Below are positions 36,088 to 46,618 of a stretch of 64,000 nucleotides of DNA, one piece after another. The notes below the pieces were generated by a model. That model was given only the letters and a program-made list of their open reading frames with translations, was not told where the DNA came from and searched no databases. The first letter of the stretch is position 1. Every line of letters starts with the position of its first letter. This DNA is from Coptis chinensis (taxonomy: Eukaryota; Streptophyta; Magnoliopsida; Ranunculales; Ranunculaceae): contig CM027377.1 of NCBI GenBank assembly GCA_015680905.1, positions 36,604,501-36,668,500 of the forward strand. Reading direction: 5' to 3'. The position numbers and the translations under genes are program-made.

Positions 36088-37252
36088 ATGGCTGGTAACA
36101 AGCGTATTTGTGTGGAGAAATTTTTTGGAAATTTATTTGAAAACGGGATGTTTGCTCCATTCTTTGACAATGAAATTCACTCTAGAGGATGGGAGTACTT
36201 GTTATATGCTAATGGAGGGCTTTATTCCAAGGATTTGGTGATGAAATTCTACGACAATGGGAGCTTTAATGGCGACCATTTTTGGGTTACCGTCGAGGGT
36301 GTCGCCACGGTCACACCTGTTTTGCTCTCTCGGATCATGGGCATTCCTCGTCGACCACGTCGACTTCACTCGAAGAGTCCGGTACCCACGGACTTACGAC
36401 CTAATGTTCGACATGCTAATCGAGGGAGAGTACAACATAGACGGAAAATGCACGTATCAGCGCTCGGTGCGACGGAACTAGTTGGCTGTGACTCAATGGC
36501 TGGGACTGAATGTCATTGGCACCTCGAAGCCCTCAGACATCAACAAGACCTTCCTCCACCTTTTCTGGATCCTCCAGGAGCGAAAGGGTAACTTCTGCAT
36601 CGTTACCTTTCTTTTTGATATTATTACACATGCTACTCTTAGATCAGCCCCTCTTGCTGTTCTGGTAACGCAAGTTATGATTACCTTGGGTTTTCTGTCC
36701 GCCACCCCGCTACTCACTATACCACAATATGAGAATATGCTTGTCTTCAGGAAATGCATACTGGATCCTTGGGAACCCACAGCACCTAGGGCTGCCGAGC
36801 ACACTAGTGTAGGCTCATCTCACCCACCCTACTTTGATGAGACTGCCATGAGTAAAATGACCCAACCCATAGATGCCTTATGTGCTGTGAACAGTGGTTT
36901 GAGAGACATGTACACTTGCCAGGTATTGATGAAACGTACCTTGGGCGAGTTAAGGACAGATATGACCACTCGCCACGAGTCGATGACAGACAACATGGGC
37001 GAATTCCAGCAGGAAATGAGAGCTTCCATGACTACATTTCAGGACCATATGCTTACTCGCGGAACCCGGTTCCAAATGAATGTTCATGGCGAGCCAAAGA
37101 TCGGTTTCGTGCTCGTGATGGATACTGTGGGTGATATCCAGGAGCAGTTAGCCTCCACGGGAGCTCGTACTGTACGACGTTGTAGGACTTCTGGTTCTTC
37201 TTTTGCAGCCCCTAGGATTCTTCTGCAGCTCCTGAGGATCATCAGTAGCTAG
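36088..37252 (+). pseudogene. Athila 3' ORF-A, putative plant transposon protein type
   Basis: The ATG at 36088 opens MAGNKRICVEKFFGNLF. The next block is PFFDNEIHSRGWEYLL, then YSKDLVMKFYDNGSFNGDHF and VTVEGVATVTPVLLSRIMGI. A frameshift near 36350 moves to the frame YDLMFDMLIEGEYNIDGKCT. A stop at 36479-36481 is followed without a break by WLGLNVIGTSKPSDINKTFL, the APLAVLVTQVMITLGF block and a helical tail (LMKRTLGELRTDMTT). The GW..L / FY / E.ISR..GIP / W...I..LP..LIT pattern matches the domain often annotated 'putative plant transposon protein' in Athila-like elements. Function is unknown. ORF-B and ORF-C are paralogues. Confidence 0.75.
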
Positions 37253-37488
37253 TTTATTTTTCCAGTCTTGTATAATATTTATGTCAGATATTTGATTTAC
37301 GTGTTTGCATTTCCAGCTTAAAAGTAGGTTATTTCCTAAAAATTTCTGCCTGGATATATTAGTTATATCTAATATTATATAGGTAGGAACATATATAATA
37401 ATATTAGTAATAATAATAATAATATATATATATATATATTAGATGTCACACTTAATAGCAAACTTTACCGTAAACTAACGTTTTATTA
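37253..37488 (+). other. AT-rich spacer after ORF-A
   Basis: AT-rich with ATAATAATA and (TA)n runs at 37394-37439. No coding sequence. It immediately precedes the AACGG repeat block. Confidence 0.6.
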
Positions 37489-37588
37489 AACGGTCAGAAA
37501 ACGGCCATGAAAATGCACAAAAAACGGTCATGAAAACGCACAAAAAACGGTCAGAAAACGGTCATGAAATCGCACCTAAAAACGGTCA
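37489..37588 (+). promoter_or_regulatory. Six direct AACGG(T/C)CA motifs
   Basis: AACGGTCA or AACGGCCA occurs at 37489, 37500, 37523, 37546, 37557 and 37581, all on the plus strand, separated by GAAA, TGAAAA and GCACAAAA-type spacers. The octamer equals the 3' part of the mitosis-specific activator (MSA) consensus bound by three-repeat MYB proteins in plants (core AACGG). A TATA box follows 20 bp on. An internal promoter is inferred, not shown. Confidence 0.6.
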
Positions 37589-37608
37589 GAAAATGGCAAT
37601 TTTCTTTC

Positions 37609-37616
37609 TATAAATA
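37609..37616 (+). promoter_or_regulatory. TATA box inside the Athila-like element
   Basis: TATAAATA in the context TTCTTTCTATAAATAAG lies 20 bp after the last AACGG motif and 98 bp before the ATG at 37714. The C/A-rich sequence after it (CAACACTTCCTCCACATTCAC) is typical of plant transcription start regions. Confidence 0.65.
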
Positions 37617-37713
37617 AGTTCAACACTTCCTCCACATTCACTCATTTCATATTCTTCCCTCTACACTTCTTATTCTAAAAATCGTTTTTAGTCCGCTCCA
37701 AATTTCAAGCTTC

Positions 37714-37833
37714 ATGGATGCACTAGAAATGTTTGAGCAGCGGCAAATTGAATATGCTACTCAAGTCTTCATGCTTGTTTGTTTCATTATAGTAATGTTG
37801 TTAATGTGGCATATAGTTCTATCTAATATTTAG
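37714..37833 (+). CDS. Small single-pass membrane peptide ORF (39 aa)
   Basis: The intact frame starts MDALEMFEQRQIEYATQ and ends with TAG at 37831-37833. The N-terminal half is charged and amphipathic. Residues about 18-37 are strongly hydrophobic (VFMLVCFIIVMLLMWHIVLS), long enough for one membrane helix, giving a short tail-anchored-like peptide. It is the first ATG after the TATA box at 37609 and has no stop or shift, unlike every longer ORF of this element. I recognise no family. It may be an accessory membrane protein of the element, an upstream ORF for ORF-B, or chance. Confidence 0.45.
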   Translation: MDALEMFEQRQIEYATQVFMLVCFIIVMLLMWHIVLSNI

Positions 37834-38190
37834 GTTTGTATTTCATTCCCTGTATCATTATGTTGTGTTTCCATACCGTTGTACGTTCTTACATCTGATT
37901 GTGATAGTATATCTACATTTTCCTTGTCCTTCTACTTACGCTATTTACGTGAAAAAAAAAGAAAAAAAGAAAAAAAGAGGGGGCACTCCTTGTCACATGC
38001 CACATTCTTCTCATCCACACTACATCCACTTTTGCGCATATCTTAGAAGATACACGTGGTCTAACTACCTTGTGACACCTCGATCCGTATCTTTTACATA
38101 TTCAGATTGGTGCCTATTTATAACAAGGATAGACACCTCAAAAATCTAACTTCCCTTTTTCCAATTTTTTTTTTCACCACTCCATCTTTA
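37834..38190 (+). other. Spacer before ORF-B
   Basis: Contains an A/G-rich run (37949-37980) and a TATA-like CTATTTATAAC at 38113-38123, about 70 bp before the ORF-B start. No other feature seen. Confidence 0.5.
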
Positions 38191-39282
38191 ATGGCCCCCA
38201 CTCGAAGTTTCGTGCCCGAGCAAAATTTTATGGAAAATTTCCAAAATGGTCTTTTTCATCCCTTTTTTGACACAGAAATATTACGTCGAGGATGGTACCC
38301 TCTTTTACATCATAAGAAGGTTTTTTATTCCAGAGAATTGGTCTTGTTGTTCTATAAAAGCGGTTATTTCCAAAACGGGCAATTTTTTGTCCGTGCTAAC
38401 GGATGCGAGCGTGAATTGACTGTGGAAATCATCTCTGAGGTACTTCAAATTCCTATTACAAACCAAGGAGTACACCTTCAGGATTCACCTTTCGACAATA
38501 TCAGGCATCTGATGTTTGCAACTATCCTTTACGGCGAATACAATCGGAAAAACCGTATTGTTTATCAGCGATCTTTGCAAAAGAACCAATTATCTGTGAT
38601 CCAATGAGTAGCTCATAATGTGCTCGGCACGTCTAAGACTTCCGAAATAACCACTCCTCCTCCATCTACTCTGGGTCTTATAGAGTCACTGCAATGATTT
38701 TTGTATTATTAAATTTATCTGGAACGCGATCGCACGTGCCAGGAAAAAGGCAGCCCCTTTGCCAACAATTGTGACGCTTATCATGCTACGTTGGGTTTTT
38801 CTAGTACTTCTCCTCATACACCTCTTTGAACAGCTAACATTCTTACCATTCACTCAGTGTGTAGGAACGAATTCTGGAACCCTGACATTGCAAAGAACCA
38901 TGTCAGTGCAGAAACCGACGAAGCTTGTTCCGCTGACAACATCTTCACTGAAAATGCATTATGCAACGTATTTAATCCCATGGAAGGCCTTCGTTTAATG
39001 CAACAAGGACTGATGACATTATTCAAACGTCAGAACATTATCATCACCAGTCTTCTTGAATTTCAGGACCTGCGGACAATAAACGAAGAGGAACAAGCAC
39101 AATTCTTGCATAGCCACAACCAGTTCCTGGCAAATCACACTCTCATAATGGAGAACCACGCCGAGATTTACCAGACAGAAAGTGAAATGTTGCAACGGGC
39201 TATTACACGGATTGACGACATAGAAAATCTTATAAATGGATCCCTCCCACAAAAGGATCCTCACCGTTACTTGGGCCAATGA
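38191..39282 (+). pseudogene. Athila 3' ORF-B, paralogue of ORF-A
   Basis: The ATG at 38191 (MAPTRSFVPEQNFMENF) leads into PFFDTEILRRGWYPLL, FYSRELVLLFYKSGYF and RELTVEIISEVLQIPI, which align block for block with ORF-A. A stop lies at 38605-38607, and further stops and a shift at 38608-38850 damage the second half (VAHNVLGTSKTSEI matches the ORF-A block NVIGTSKPSDI). The first frame reopens at about 38857 and ends in a long helical, probably coiled-coil tail (FLHSHNQFLANHTLIMENHA to 39282). Function unknown. Confidence 0.75.
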
Positions 39283-39450
39283 CACCATTTAAAATTTTGC
39301 AATTTAATGTTCTTTGTCATTTTCTTTTTAGTTTTTAATTATAGTGAAATTTTCCTATGGTAATTTGTTTTTACTTAATCATTCTCATCTTATTCTAATA
39401 TTTATTAATGTTTGTCTACAGGTGGCATCTTTCTTTGTAAGCCTTCTACT

Positions 39451-39790
39451 ATGGCAGCCCCAAAGATAATTCCAGAACAATCCTTCCATTCGTTGCTGAA
39501 TTCTCCTGTGTATGGACATCTCTTCAGAGATTTCATCACACGAGTTGGTTGGAACTCCCTTATTCTACACCCGGAGCAAACATATTCCCCAGGTTTGGCA
39601 ACTTATTTTTACGATCACATGGAAGATCTACCTGCTATACAGGGTTTCCCTTTGAATGGATTTACAATCCGTATTGGTAACACCCGACACTCTTTTTACG
39701 AGCCAACAGTTGCTATGGCTCTATACCTTCCTCCTCTTCAGCCAGACCTCCCCATTCAATACATGATAGAGAATGACTTTAATGACTATT
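39451..39790 (+). pseudogene. Athila 3' ORF-C, N-terminal part
   Basis: The ATG at 39451 starts MAAPKIIPEQSFHSLL. LFRDFITRVGWNSLILHPEQ, LATYFYDH and TVAMALYLPPLQPD follow, in the same block order as ORF-A and ORF-B but more diverged. TTTGTCTACAG at 39412-39422 just upstream looks like a splice acceptor. The frame is interrupted at 39791 by a solo LTR and continues at 41179. Confidence 0.7.
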
Positions 39791-41178
39791 TGATAAGAGC
39801 CCAAAACTGTAGTTTTAACCCCTTAATAATCATACTGTTAGACCAATTATGTGAATAATAAGTAAGAGTTAATACTGATTAAGTGTTTTTTATGCATTTC
39901 AGGCTTCAAAGTCCATTATGTGCAGAAATGTGCCACTTTAGCGAGATAAAGGAGCAAAAGTCAGCAGAACTTCCGAATGCCATATCTTTGGACTCAGACC
40001 TCGGATTGAGGCCTACCTTATGTCAAAACGACCGGCTCGGAAAGAGCTTTGCAATGGTCCAAGCCTTGACCCAATCAGAGGAGCAGAAGTGGACGAAAAG
40101 TCTGTGGAAGCCAACTGCAGCTGAAGAGGCCTTTTTGGACTGAAGAATTGGGTTTTGGGCCCGATTCTCTGGGCCCAAACCATGGCTCCAAGCCCATGCA
40201 CGATTTTTGGATCTGAATGTATAAAAACAAAAGCTTAATTCTTTGTTAATGGTAGATTAAATAGTAGAGAATTAGGGTAGATAGCTTAGAATAGAAAGTA
40301 GCCATTAAAATAGCTTCTAGATCTAGATTTAATTGTTTTCTTTAATTAGTTTCAAATCCCTTATTAGATTAAACCTTTGGATCTTGTTCTTCAAATTAAT
40401 TAGATCAATAAAGTAGTATTTCTTATCAATTTCGATTTTTGTCAAATCCAATTCTAGATCTAATTTCAATTCATGTCCTTATTTCAATTTAGTCATTAAA
40501 TTAGATTTCATTATTGTTAAATTAAGTAAATTTCAATGCTTTATATTATGTTTAGTTTTAATCTAAATGGAAATGATTATGAATGATTCAAGGCTAAACC
40601 TCCATTAGAGGGGTTGTGAAGCCTTGATGAAAGCTTGAGTCCGATTATCGTGAGAGTCGCCGTATTTTCTATTCCACTCTAGAAATGATTAGTTCACCAT
40701 GAGAATGGGTTTAATTGTTCACATGCTAGTTATGATTGGTAGAAATGCCATGTATAATTAGGGATTAGGAATAACCAATTGTTCTCCGAAGGCGATTCAA
40801 TTCGATTACTGACGATTAAATCGTTAGTGGATTAAGTTGAGTTAAGGTGGAATCAATCCCCTCTAACTCCTTATCATAGAATCAACGTAGCCTTCCCATA
40901 ATTATTTAGATAATCGACTAGTTGCATCTTGTGGGTAGTTGCATCGTAGTATAATTCCCTTCGTAAAACTCTCATAGACTTAAAAACGACTAGTTAGATT
41001 AGAAAACATCCATGCTAGAGCACTAGGAGTGGAACGAACTTATCTACTCCACTATATCTCATAGGATTGAGAGTAGAAATCTTTGATAACTCAAGCACGT
41101 AAAAGTATAAGTTTAGTTTACTTACGTTGTGAATTCATAGTTCATTGCGTAGGTAAACTATTCATTTTAGAGTTATCA
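39791..41178. mobile_element. 1.4 kb solo LTR with TSD CTATT
   Basis: Starts TGATAAGAGCCCAAAACTG and ends TTAGAGTTATCA. CTATT stands on both sides (39786-39790 and 41179-41183). Removal of the unit and one CTATT makes the ORF-C frame continuous. The TGATAAG...TTATCA ends are like those of the Athila host LTR, but the interior differs, so it is a related, not identical, family. No internal coding region. Confidence 0.95.
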
Positions 41179-41752
41179 CTATTCTAGGGAAGATTTTGCT
41201 ACCCGGTATGGCGATGGCCTTGCCAATGTTAGTGAACGTGCCGAAGCTGGCCGATGGCCAAACTTCACTATTCCACTAGCCAGTATGACCATGAATGTTA
41301 GAACTGCCATGTTATTTATTCTTCTGAACATCATGGGGGATTGGCATTTTTCCAATGCATCAAAGTCAGCTTGTAAGACATTCCATGCCCTGGCCCAGCA
41401 ACATACCGCCTTTGACATTACAGACCTAGTAATTGAGAATCTTAAGAGGGCTCGGTATTTTCGGTAACACTATATCACCCTGCCAATTACAGCATGCAGG
41501 ATAGTGATGACGTACTTTCCGCAGTTTGCGGCCACCTTTCAGGACTGGGTAAAGGTCGACTCTATGTGTCCAACAAACAAGATAATTCATTCTTTGCGAT
41601 TTCGGACATGGCGACGCCCTGCAAGGTATCTAAAGAAAGTTCGTTCTTTCCCTAATGATGATAAAATGATAGCTCATCTGGACAATGCAAAGAAGAGGAA
41701 GTGGAGCAAAGTTTGGAAAGCTATGATAGATTGGCGTGATGCAAAGGAATGA
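41179..41752 (+). pseudogene. Athila 3' ORF-C, C-terminal part
   Basis: Continues ORF-C with RYGDGLANVSERAEAGRWPN, MTMNVRTAMLFILLNIM and TAFDITDLVIENLKRARYF. A stop at 41465-41467 is followed by LPITACRIVMTYF, matching the LP..L.T..M block of ORF-A, and a basic tail ending WRDAKE. A GGTTGGGGCAATG motif follows at 41801-41813. Confidence 0.7.
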
Positions 41753-43568
41753 CATTTCTACAGAGACGAAGCAAGGATGGACCATCCCCCAGTTTAAGGT
41801 TGGGGCAATGTGAGTTGATGCATGTACATTTTGTTTTACGTTTTAATATGAAATAAATAAATAACCTAATAGTGTGCTACTCTAACAGTGTGCTTCTACT
41901 TTTATGATGTATAATACATAGTGTGTTATAATAAATTTCTGTGGAAGATGTCAGCTATATTTTTGTTCAAAGCCTCTCAGGTATACTCTTTCTTCCTCTT
42001 AACACTTTGAGGACACAGTGTCCGACTGTTTGGGGGTGGTGAGAACCTTTTGCAAAAAAAAAAAATAATTAAGCATGCATAGTTGTATATAGTTTACTTT
42101 ATGTCTAAATAAACGTATTTAGTGACAAATTCTCATTTCCTTTTCTGTGATGAAAAATATTTAAAAATCTTACCCTAGCATCAGAATTAGGACTTGTTCT
42201 TAGAAACTTAATTTACTACGTATGCAATAGTTTTACATCTTTTCATGAGCATTCATGCACCGACTATCATTAAATGTACACAGCCCGTAAGTTTAAGGGA
42301 CCCACGGTTAGACAACTTAGTTTCCATATCCCGTAAGAATCTAACCAAAAGCCTCAAAATGTGTGATATATGAGTAATGACACGAGGAGTAGTTCTTCCT
42401 AATAGAGAAGTTCACACGCTACTTACTTGATCACTACCCAAATCCTAGGCGAAATTTAGGCCTTCTTTGGATCGATATAGCCAAAAATTCACATCTGTAA
42501 AATTTTTACGCTAGTCGCCCCACTGAACCTTTCATTAATCTTTTCTACTTCACCAAAAAAAAAATCATTACCCATCTATTAACCACAAATAAATAAGCCT
42601 ACCTAGATGATGAGTATGAGAAATAGGATGAAGTCTTGAAGATGATGAAGAGAAAAACCTTGTCACAAATCAAAATCAGTTACCTGTTTCAGAAGAAAAG
42701 AAAAAGAAAAAAAAAATAGAAATATGTTTCCAAAAATCAAAAGAAATATCAAGGTTAGAATTCGCCCCAAAAATCAAATCAAAAGGGAATACAAAAGCTT
42801 GAAAAATCCAAGAATGGAAACCTATGTTAGAAGCAGGAAAGAAAATAAGGATTCTCTAGTATAAATATCTTGAAGACCTTATTCTCTCATACTTATTATT
42901 TTTGAATTTTCCATTCCAGTTTCTTCTACACTAGCTCTTAAGCCCCATAACACCTAATAAAGACATCTAGCTCAATTAGGAGTAGGATAGTGTGATAATA
43001 AGTAGTAGTTGTGACTTCTCGACCTCGGCTCCTCTGACTGTCATTGAGTATGTGAAGAAACCTGTGCCCACTGCACACTGGAGATAGCAAAACTTGAGTG
43101 GAAAAATAAGAGAGAAATTGTGTTTCGACACATACCTGTGAGAACCTATTTAAGGACGCTATCCAAAGGATCCAGAAACAGCCCTGCTTGTACATTTCAT
43201 TATAAGATCACTGCATGCATGCTCATACGTAGCTGTTTTGATTATTGTATGTATATTAACTTGAAATTCGAAAGAATTAAATCCTTGTTTCCCCCGCTAG
43301 TGAGATGTCTAGATACTTGAGATTAATTAAGGAAACAAGCCTTTGATACTGAGTCGTTGTAGTATAAATGAAGTTTGGGAGTATCTTCTCTGGAAAACTC
43401 TCACGAGGCTATAACTCGTCCACTAGGGAATTCCTAGTGGTTCAAGGCCTTGTTGCATACGGTCAATGCAACCGCACTTTGCGAAATGAGATTTAGCTTA
43501 GGACAACACATTTTTGACCACTTGTCATTTTAATGTCTCTTCTTTGCTTGAGGACAAGCAAAATGCTG
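41753..43568 (+). other. 3' untranslated region of the Athila-like element
   Basis: No conserved protein. TTTGGGGGTGGTG, identical to the polypurine tract at the LTR border, also occurs here at 42029-42041, again preceded by TTGAGGACA. Confidence 0.6.
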
Positions 43569-43581
43569 TTTGGGGGTGGTG
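43569..43581 (+). other. Polypurine tract of the Athila-like element
   Basis: TTTGGGGGTGGTG directly abuts TGATAAG of the 3' LTR, the position of the plus-strand primer in reverse transcription. Confidence 0.85.
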
Positions 43582-45271
43582 TGATAAGCACCCAAAACTA
43601 TAATATTAAACCCCGAGAGACATATCATTTTGGTTGATTATGTGTTTAATAATCATGTAATAATTATATTTTCGTACTTTTGATGGTTTTCGCATTTAAA
43701 ATGAATATAATGATAAAACATGCATCAAAGTACGGGAATACTGGAATATTTGAAGTTTCCCACTCAACCCCAGTGAAGCCCAATAAAGCCTGACTAGAGC
43801 CGAAGTTTCCAAAAGAACAAAATCAGTATAGAATGGGTCCACATATAAAGAAGCAGCAAATCGAAGCTCACATCTGATAAATTTGGATGCCGACGTTGGC
43901 TAGTAAAACTGCCATAGCGACTCGGGAGACGAACTCTATGCAAAGACAGAAAGTCGTAAAAACGCCAAAATCGGCGCCGCCACTGGACACACTAAGAGGA
44001 CCCACTTTTCGGGCCCAAAAGGCATGACGAGTCAGCATAGGCAGGTGGCAAGTGATGGTTTTAATTTGGTGCCACCTTGCAATATGGAAGACACGTACCA
44101 ATTCAAAGCAGGTGGTTTGAATTGAAATTGGCTAAAAGGCGAAACTTTAATAAGGTAAAAGACAAGACAAATAAGTAAAGACAAAACTTTGAAAATCAAA
44201 GTTTTGAACGTCTAAATTTACTACAGGACAAAACCAATTAATCTTTCTCCAGCCATCCAACCTATATATATGAAGGGGGGTCTTCATTATTCGGTCTTCA
44301 ACATTTTCATGCTCTAGCATCCGCTTAGCAATTAGTTAGTTTTATTTCAGCACTTACATTCCGTCATTTTCATTCCAGCAGCTTAAATATTGTAAGTCAT
44401 TTTACCCTTAATAACAGTCATTTCTTTTCTAGTTTAATTCCTGTCCTGCATTTATTTACTTAATGTATACAACAAGTTTTATTATTCCTTCAATGACCAT
44501 GAGCTAATCCCCCCCGGGGGAGGGTTATGCTGCTCGTGTGAGAATCCAGATTGACTCTTTAATAGTCTAGAATCACTGCTTAGGAATTAGGCATAGATTA
44601 GACATCCGGTCCCAAAATGACTGAGACTGTACAAATTTGGAGTGCTGATGCTCCAGAACAGTCTCGTGCGCGACCCAAAATGTCTCGCGCGAGACTTTAT
44701 GGTGTCGAGGCAACTCTCAATTTGTCAATGATGTGGAATCGAGCGGGGAGTTGAAATGATATTCGAGAGATGAAATATTAGTTCAATTCCTTATGCTAGT
44801 GCGATGCGGCTCAGAGATGTGGGCATGCGCTAGGGATCAATACTCGACGTCGTCTCCGAACACGAGACGAATTAGAGATGTAGTGATATGTTAATATAAA
44901 CTGTTGAAAAAATGATTCTTGCATGAGTATGATTAAACCTCTTCCTGTTTCTCTATCTTTGTTTACCTACATCAAAATCACCGTATCAATTTACATTATT
45001 TGCATTACCGTTAAATTAATTAAACTAACTAAAAAACCTAAAATCCTACTCACCAAAAGTTGTAATTCCAGTTGTGAACCTTTCTGAGCCCTAAGGTTTG
45101 GACGATCCCTTACTCGACCTATCCTACCAAACCCACGTGAGTAAGGTAACTTGACTAAAACGAACGACTATACGGACTTTGGACTTTGGTCTTCGGACTT
45201 CGGACTGTGGACCTCGGACTTAAGAAACTTAAGTATAAAACCAATAAACGTACAATTAAAAGTTTTTATCA
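43582..45271 (+). mobile_element. 3' LTR of the Athila-like element
   Basis: Matches the 5' LTR throughout, with scattered substitutions and small indels. Ends TTTTTATCA, followed by the target duplication AATGA (45272-45276). Confidence 0.95.
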
Positions 45272-45614
45272 AATGATAAGATGAGTTTGTTTTCAGATAG
45301 TGGGTTTTAATGTAGTTTCAGAAGAAACTAATTATCTTCAGGGGCTATGGGCTTAAAAGTTAGAACAGTGACCCAAAAAATAATACCACCAGTGACTGTT
45401 TTGGCATAATAGTAACAACAAATAGCCCGGGTTAGTTTCTGTGTGCTTGGCCAAAAAATGAAAATTCCATTTGTCACGGTTGTTAGGGTGTGCGTGACAA
45501 AAGGGCTCCTACAATAGTCACAAAAACTCTTTTCTGTCATTTGTGACCGTTTCGAACAAAACAGCCACAAATAACATTTTAAAACAGTCACAAAAACCCT
45601 TTTTTGTACTAGTG
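45272..45614. repeat. Right end of the CACTA element: subterminal repeats and TIR
   Basis: After the Athila target duplication the CACTA sequence resumes. AGTGACTGTTTTGG, GTCACGGTT, GTGACAAAAGG, CAGTCACAAAAA and similar words alternate in orientation up to the terminus TTTTTTGTACTAGTG at 45614. Confidence 0.8.
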
Positions 45615-46340
45615 AAGCTTGCAGAAGACCTTGAAATAGAAAGACTGAAGGTAGTAAGTGAGGTCGTTGCGATCTCAGATAGCACCCCAGGCAACAGGGT
45701 CAGCAAACCAGCACCTGAACCCGCACTAAAAGAGAGTTCGCGGTGCTTACAAGATCTCTGAGATACATATTGGAGAAAATAAAAATAGCCGCCTATTACC
45801 GACTTAAGGTAAAACAACCAGAAGACACACCCGAAAAGTTGTACTGCGCTTTCCATAAAGCAAAGTGCCATGAGACCAACAAATGACGTGGGCTCAAGCA
45901 CTACCTCCAAGACCTCATTGAGGCAAGCCATATCAAGCATTATACTAATATAGTCGATGGCGACCTGCGCCATAAGCTCATAGCTCGCAGAGAGCGAAGC
46001 CGAACTTCACCACACAACCACAACCGAGATCGCTCCCACGCTCGAGGACGTTCTGTGAACCGATCTCGTCATGATTGTTGCCAGCACTCATCTGATAAAG
46101 ATAACAACAGGACGATCAACATGATCACCTTCCAGGACGACTTTGTCATGTCCACAAGGGAGAAAAAGAGACGGGTAGGTGCCTTACAAGAAGCCTACCA
46201 GTTCTCCTCACAAGCGGCTCCTGCCCCACACACCACTGGCCGCAGCTCAGGAGATATCACTTTCACTGAGGCCGACCTCAACATGGTGTGCCTCCTGCAT
46301 AACGACGCTCTTGTTGTCCATGTCAAAATCAGCGACTAGA
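45615..46340 (+). pseudogene. Tat-type gag C-terminus with nucleocapsid
   Basis: Gag resumes with KLAEDLEIERLKVVSE. After shifts and stops it reads PEDTPEKLYCAFHKAKCHET and LKHYLQDLIEASHIKHY, the Tat-type zinc-binding gag block (YC.FH...H.T..C..L...IE.LI). In this copy the C before the L-block is replaced near a stop. An Arg/Ser/His-rich segment (about 45980-46080) leads into the protease region at about 46055-46340. Confidence 0.8.
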
Positions 46341-46618
46341 CAATAAAGCGCGTTCTGATCGACCAAGGCAGCTCATGCGATATTTTGTTCTACCAGACTG
46401 TCAAGGAGATGAACCTGCCCAAATTGGTTATGATTGATCCAATAGCCCCCCTTTATGGCTTCAATGGATCTCAAGCTGACCCAATTGGTGACATTATCCT
46501 ACCTATCTCAGTTGGGTCACGTGAAGACAAAGTCAGCATCAACACGCGCTTCAGCATTATGGATGTCAACTCGTCCTATACTGCTATTTTAGGACGCCGT
46601 TGGATCCACAAGATGTAA
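46341..46618 (+). pseudogene. Tat-type aspartic protease
   Basis: KRVLIDQGSSCDILFYQT carries the retropepsin active site, with D-Q-G in place of the usual D-x-G. It is followed by FNGSQADPIGDIILPISVG, TRFSIMDVNSSYTAILGR and RWIHKM, the typical order in this lineage. A stop lies at about 46338 just before the domain. It would mature the Gag-Pol polyprotein. Confidence 0.85.

Larger units (their letters stand above)
26110..45271 (+). mobile_element. Complete Athila-like Ty3/gypsy element, 19.2 kb
   Basis: Two LTRs (1711 and 1690 bp) start TGATAAG and end TTATCA. AATGA flanks the element at 26105-26109 and 45272-45276. The order is PBS, gag, PR, RT, RNase H, IN, then a 9 kb 3' region with extra ORFs and a polypurine tract. 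This long 3' extension is a feature of the Athila lineage, where env-like or other ORFs sit. Stops and frameshifts break all pol domains. Over the first 370 bp or so the LTRs differ at roughly 6% of positions by eye, so the insertion is old. It sits in the CACTA element, and its own third 3' ORF is split by a solo LTR. Confidence 0.95.
21432..45614. mobile_element. CACTA (En/Spm-type) DNA transposon carrying a nested Athila element
   Basis: The left terminus CACTACAAGAAAAAAAAGG (21432-21450) and right terminus (inverse: CACTAGTACAAAAAAGGG, 45597-45614) are CACTA inverted repeats. Within about 300 bp of both ends a short subterminal motif recurs in both orientations (GTCACTGTTTT, ACAGTGACAAA, CAGTCACAAAAA), as bound by TNPA-type proteins in this superfamily. 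The flanks AAA and AA/AAG are compatible with the 2-3 bp target duplication. Without the Athila insert the element is about 5 kb. No transposase was recognised, so it is likely non-autonomous. Confidence 0.85.

Noticed and set aside
45518-45973. 151-codon minus-strand frame
   Set aside because: It spans the CACTA terminus and antisense Tat gag, so it crosses an insertion border and cannot be an ancestral gene.
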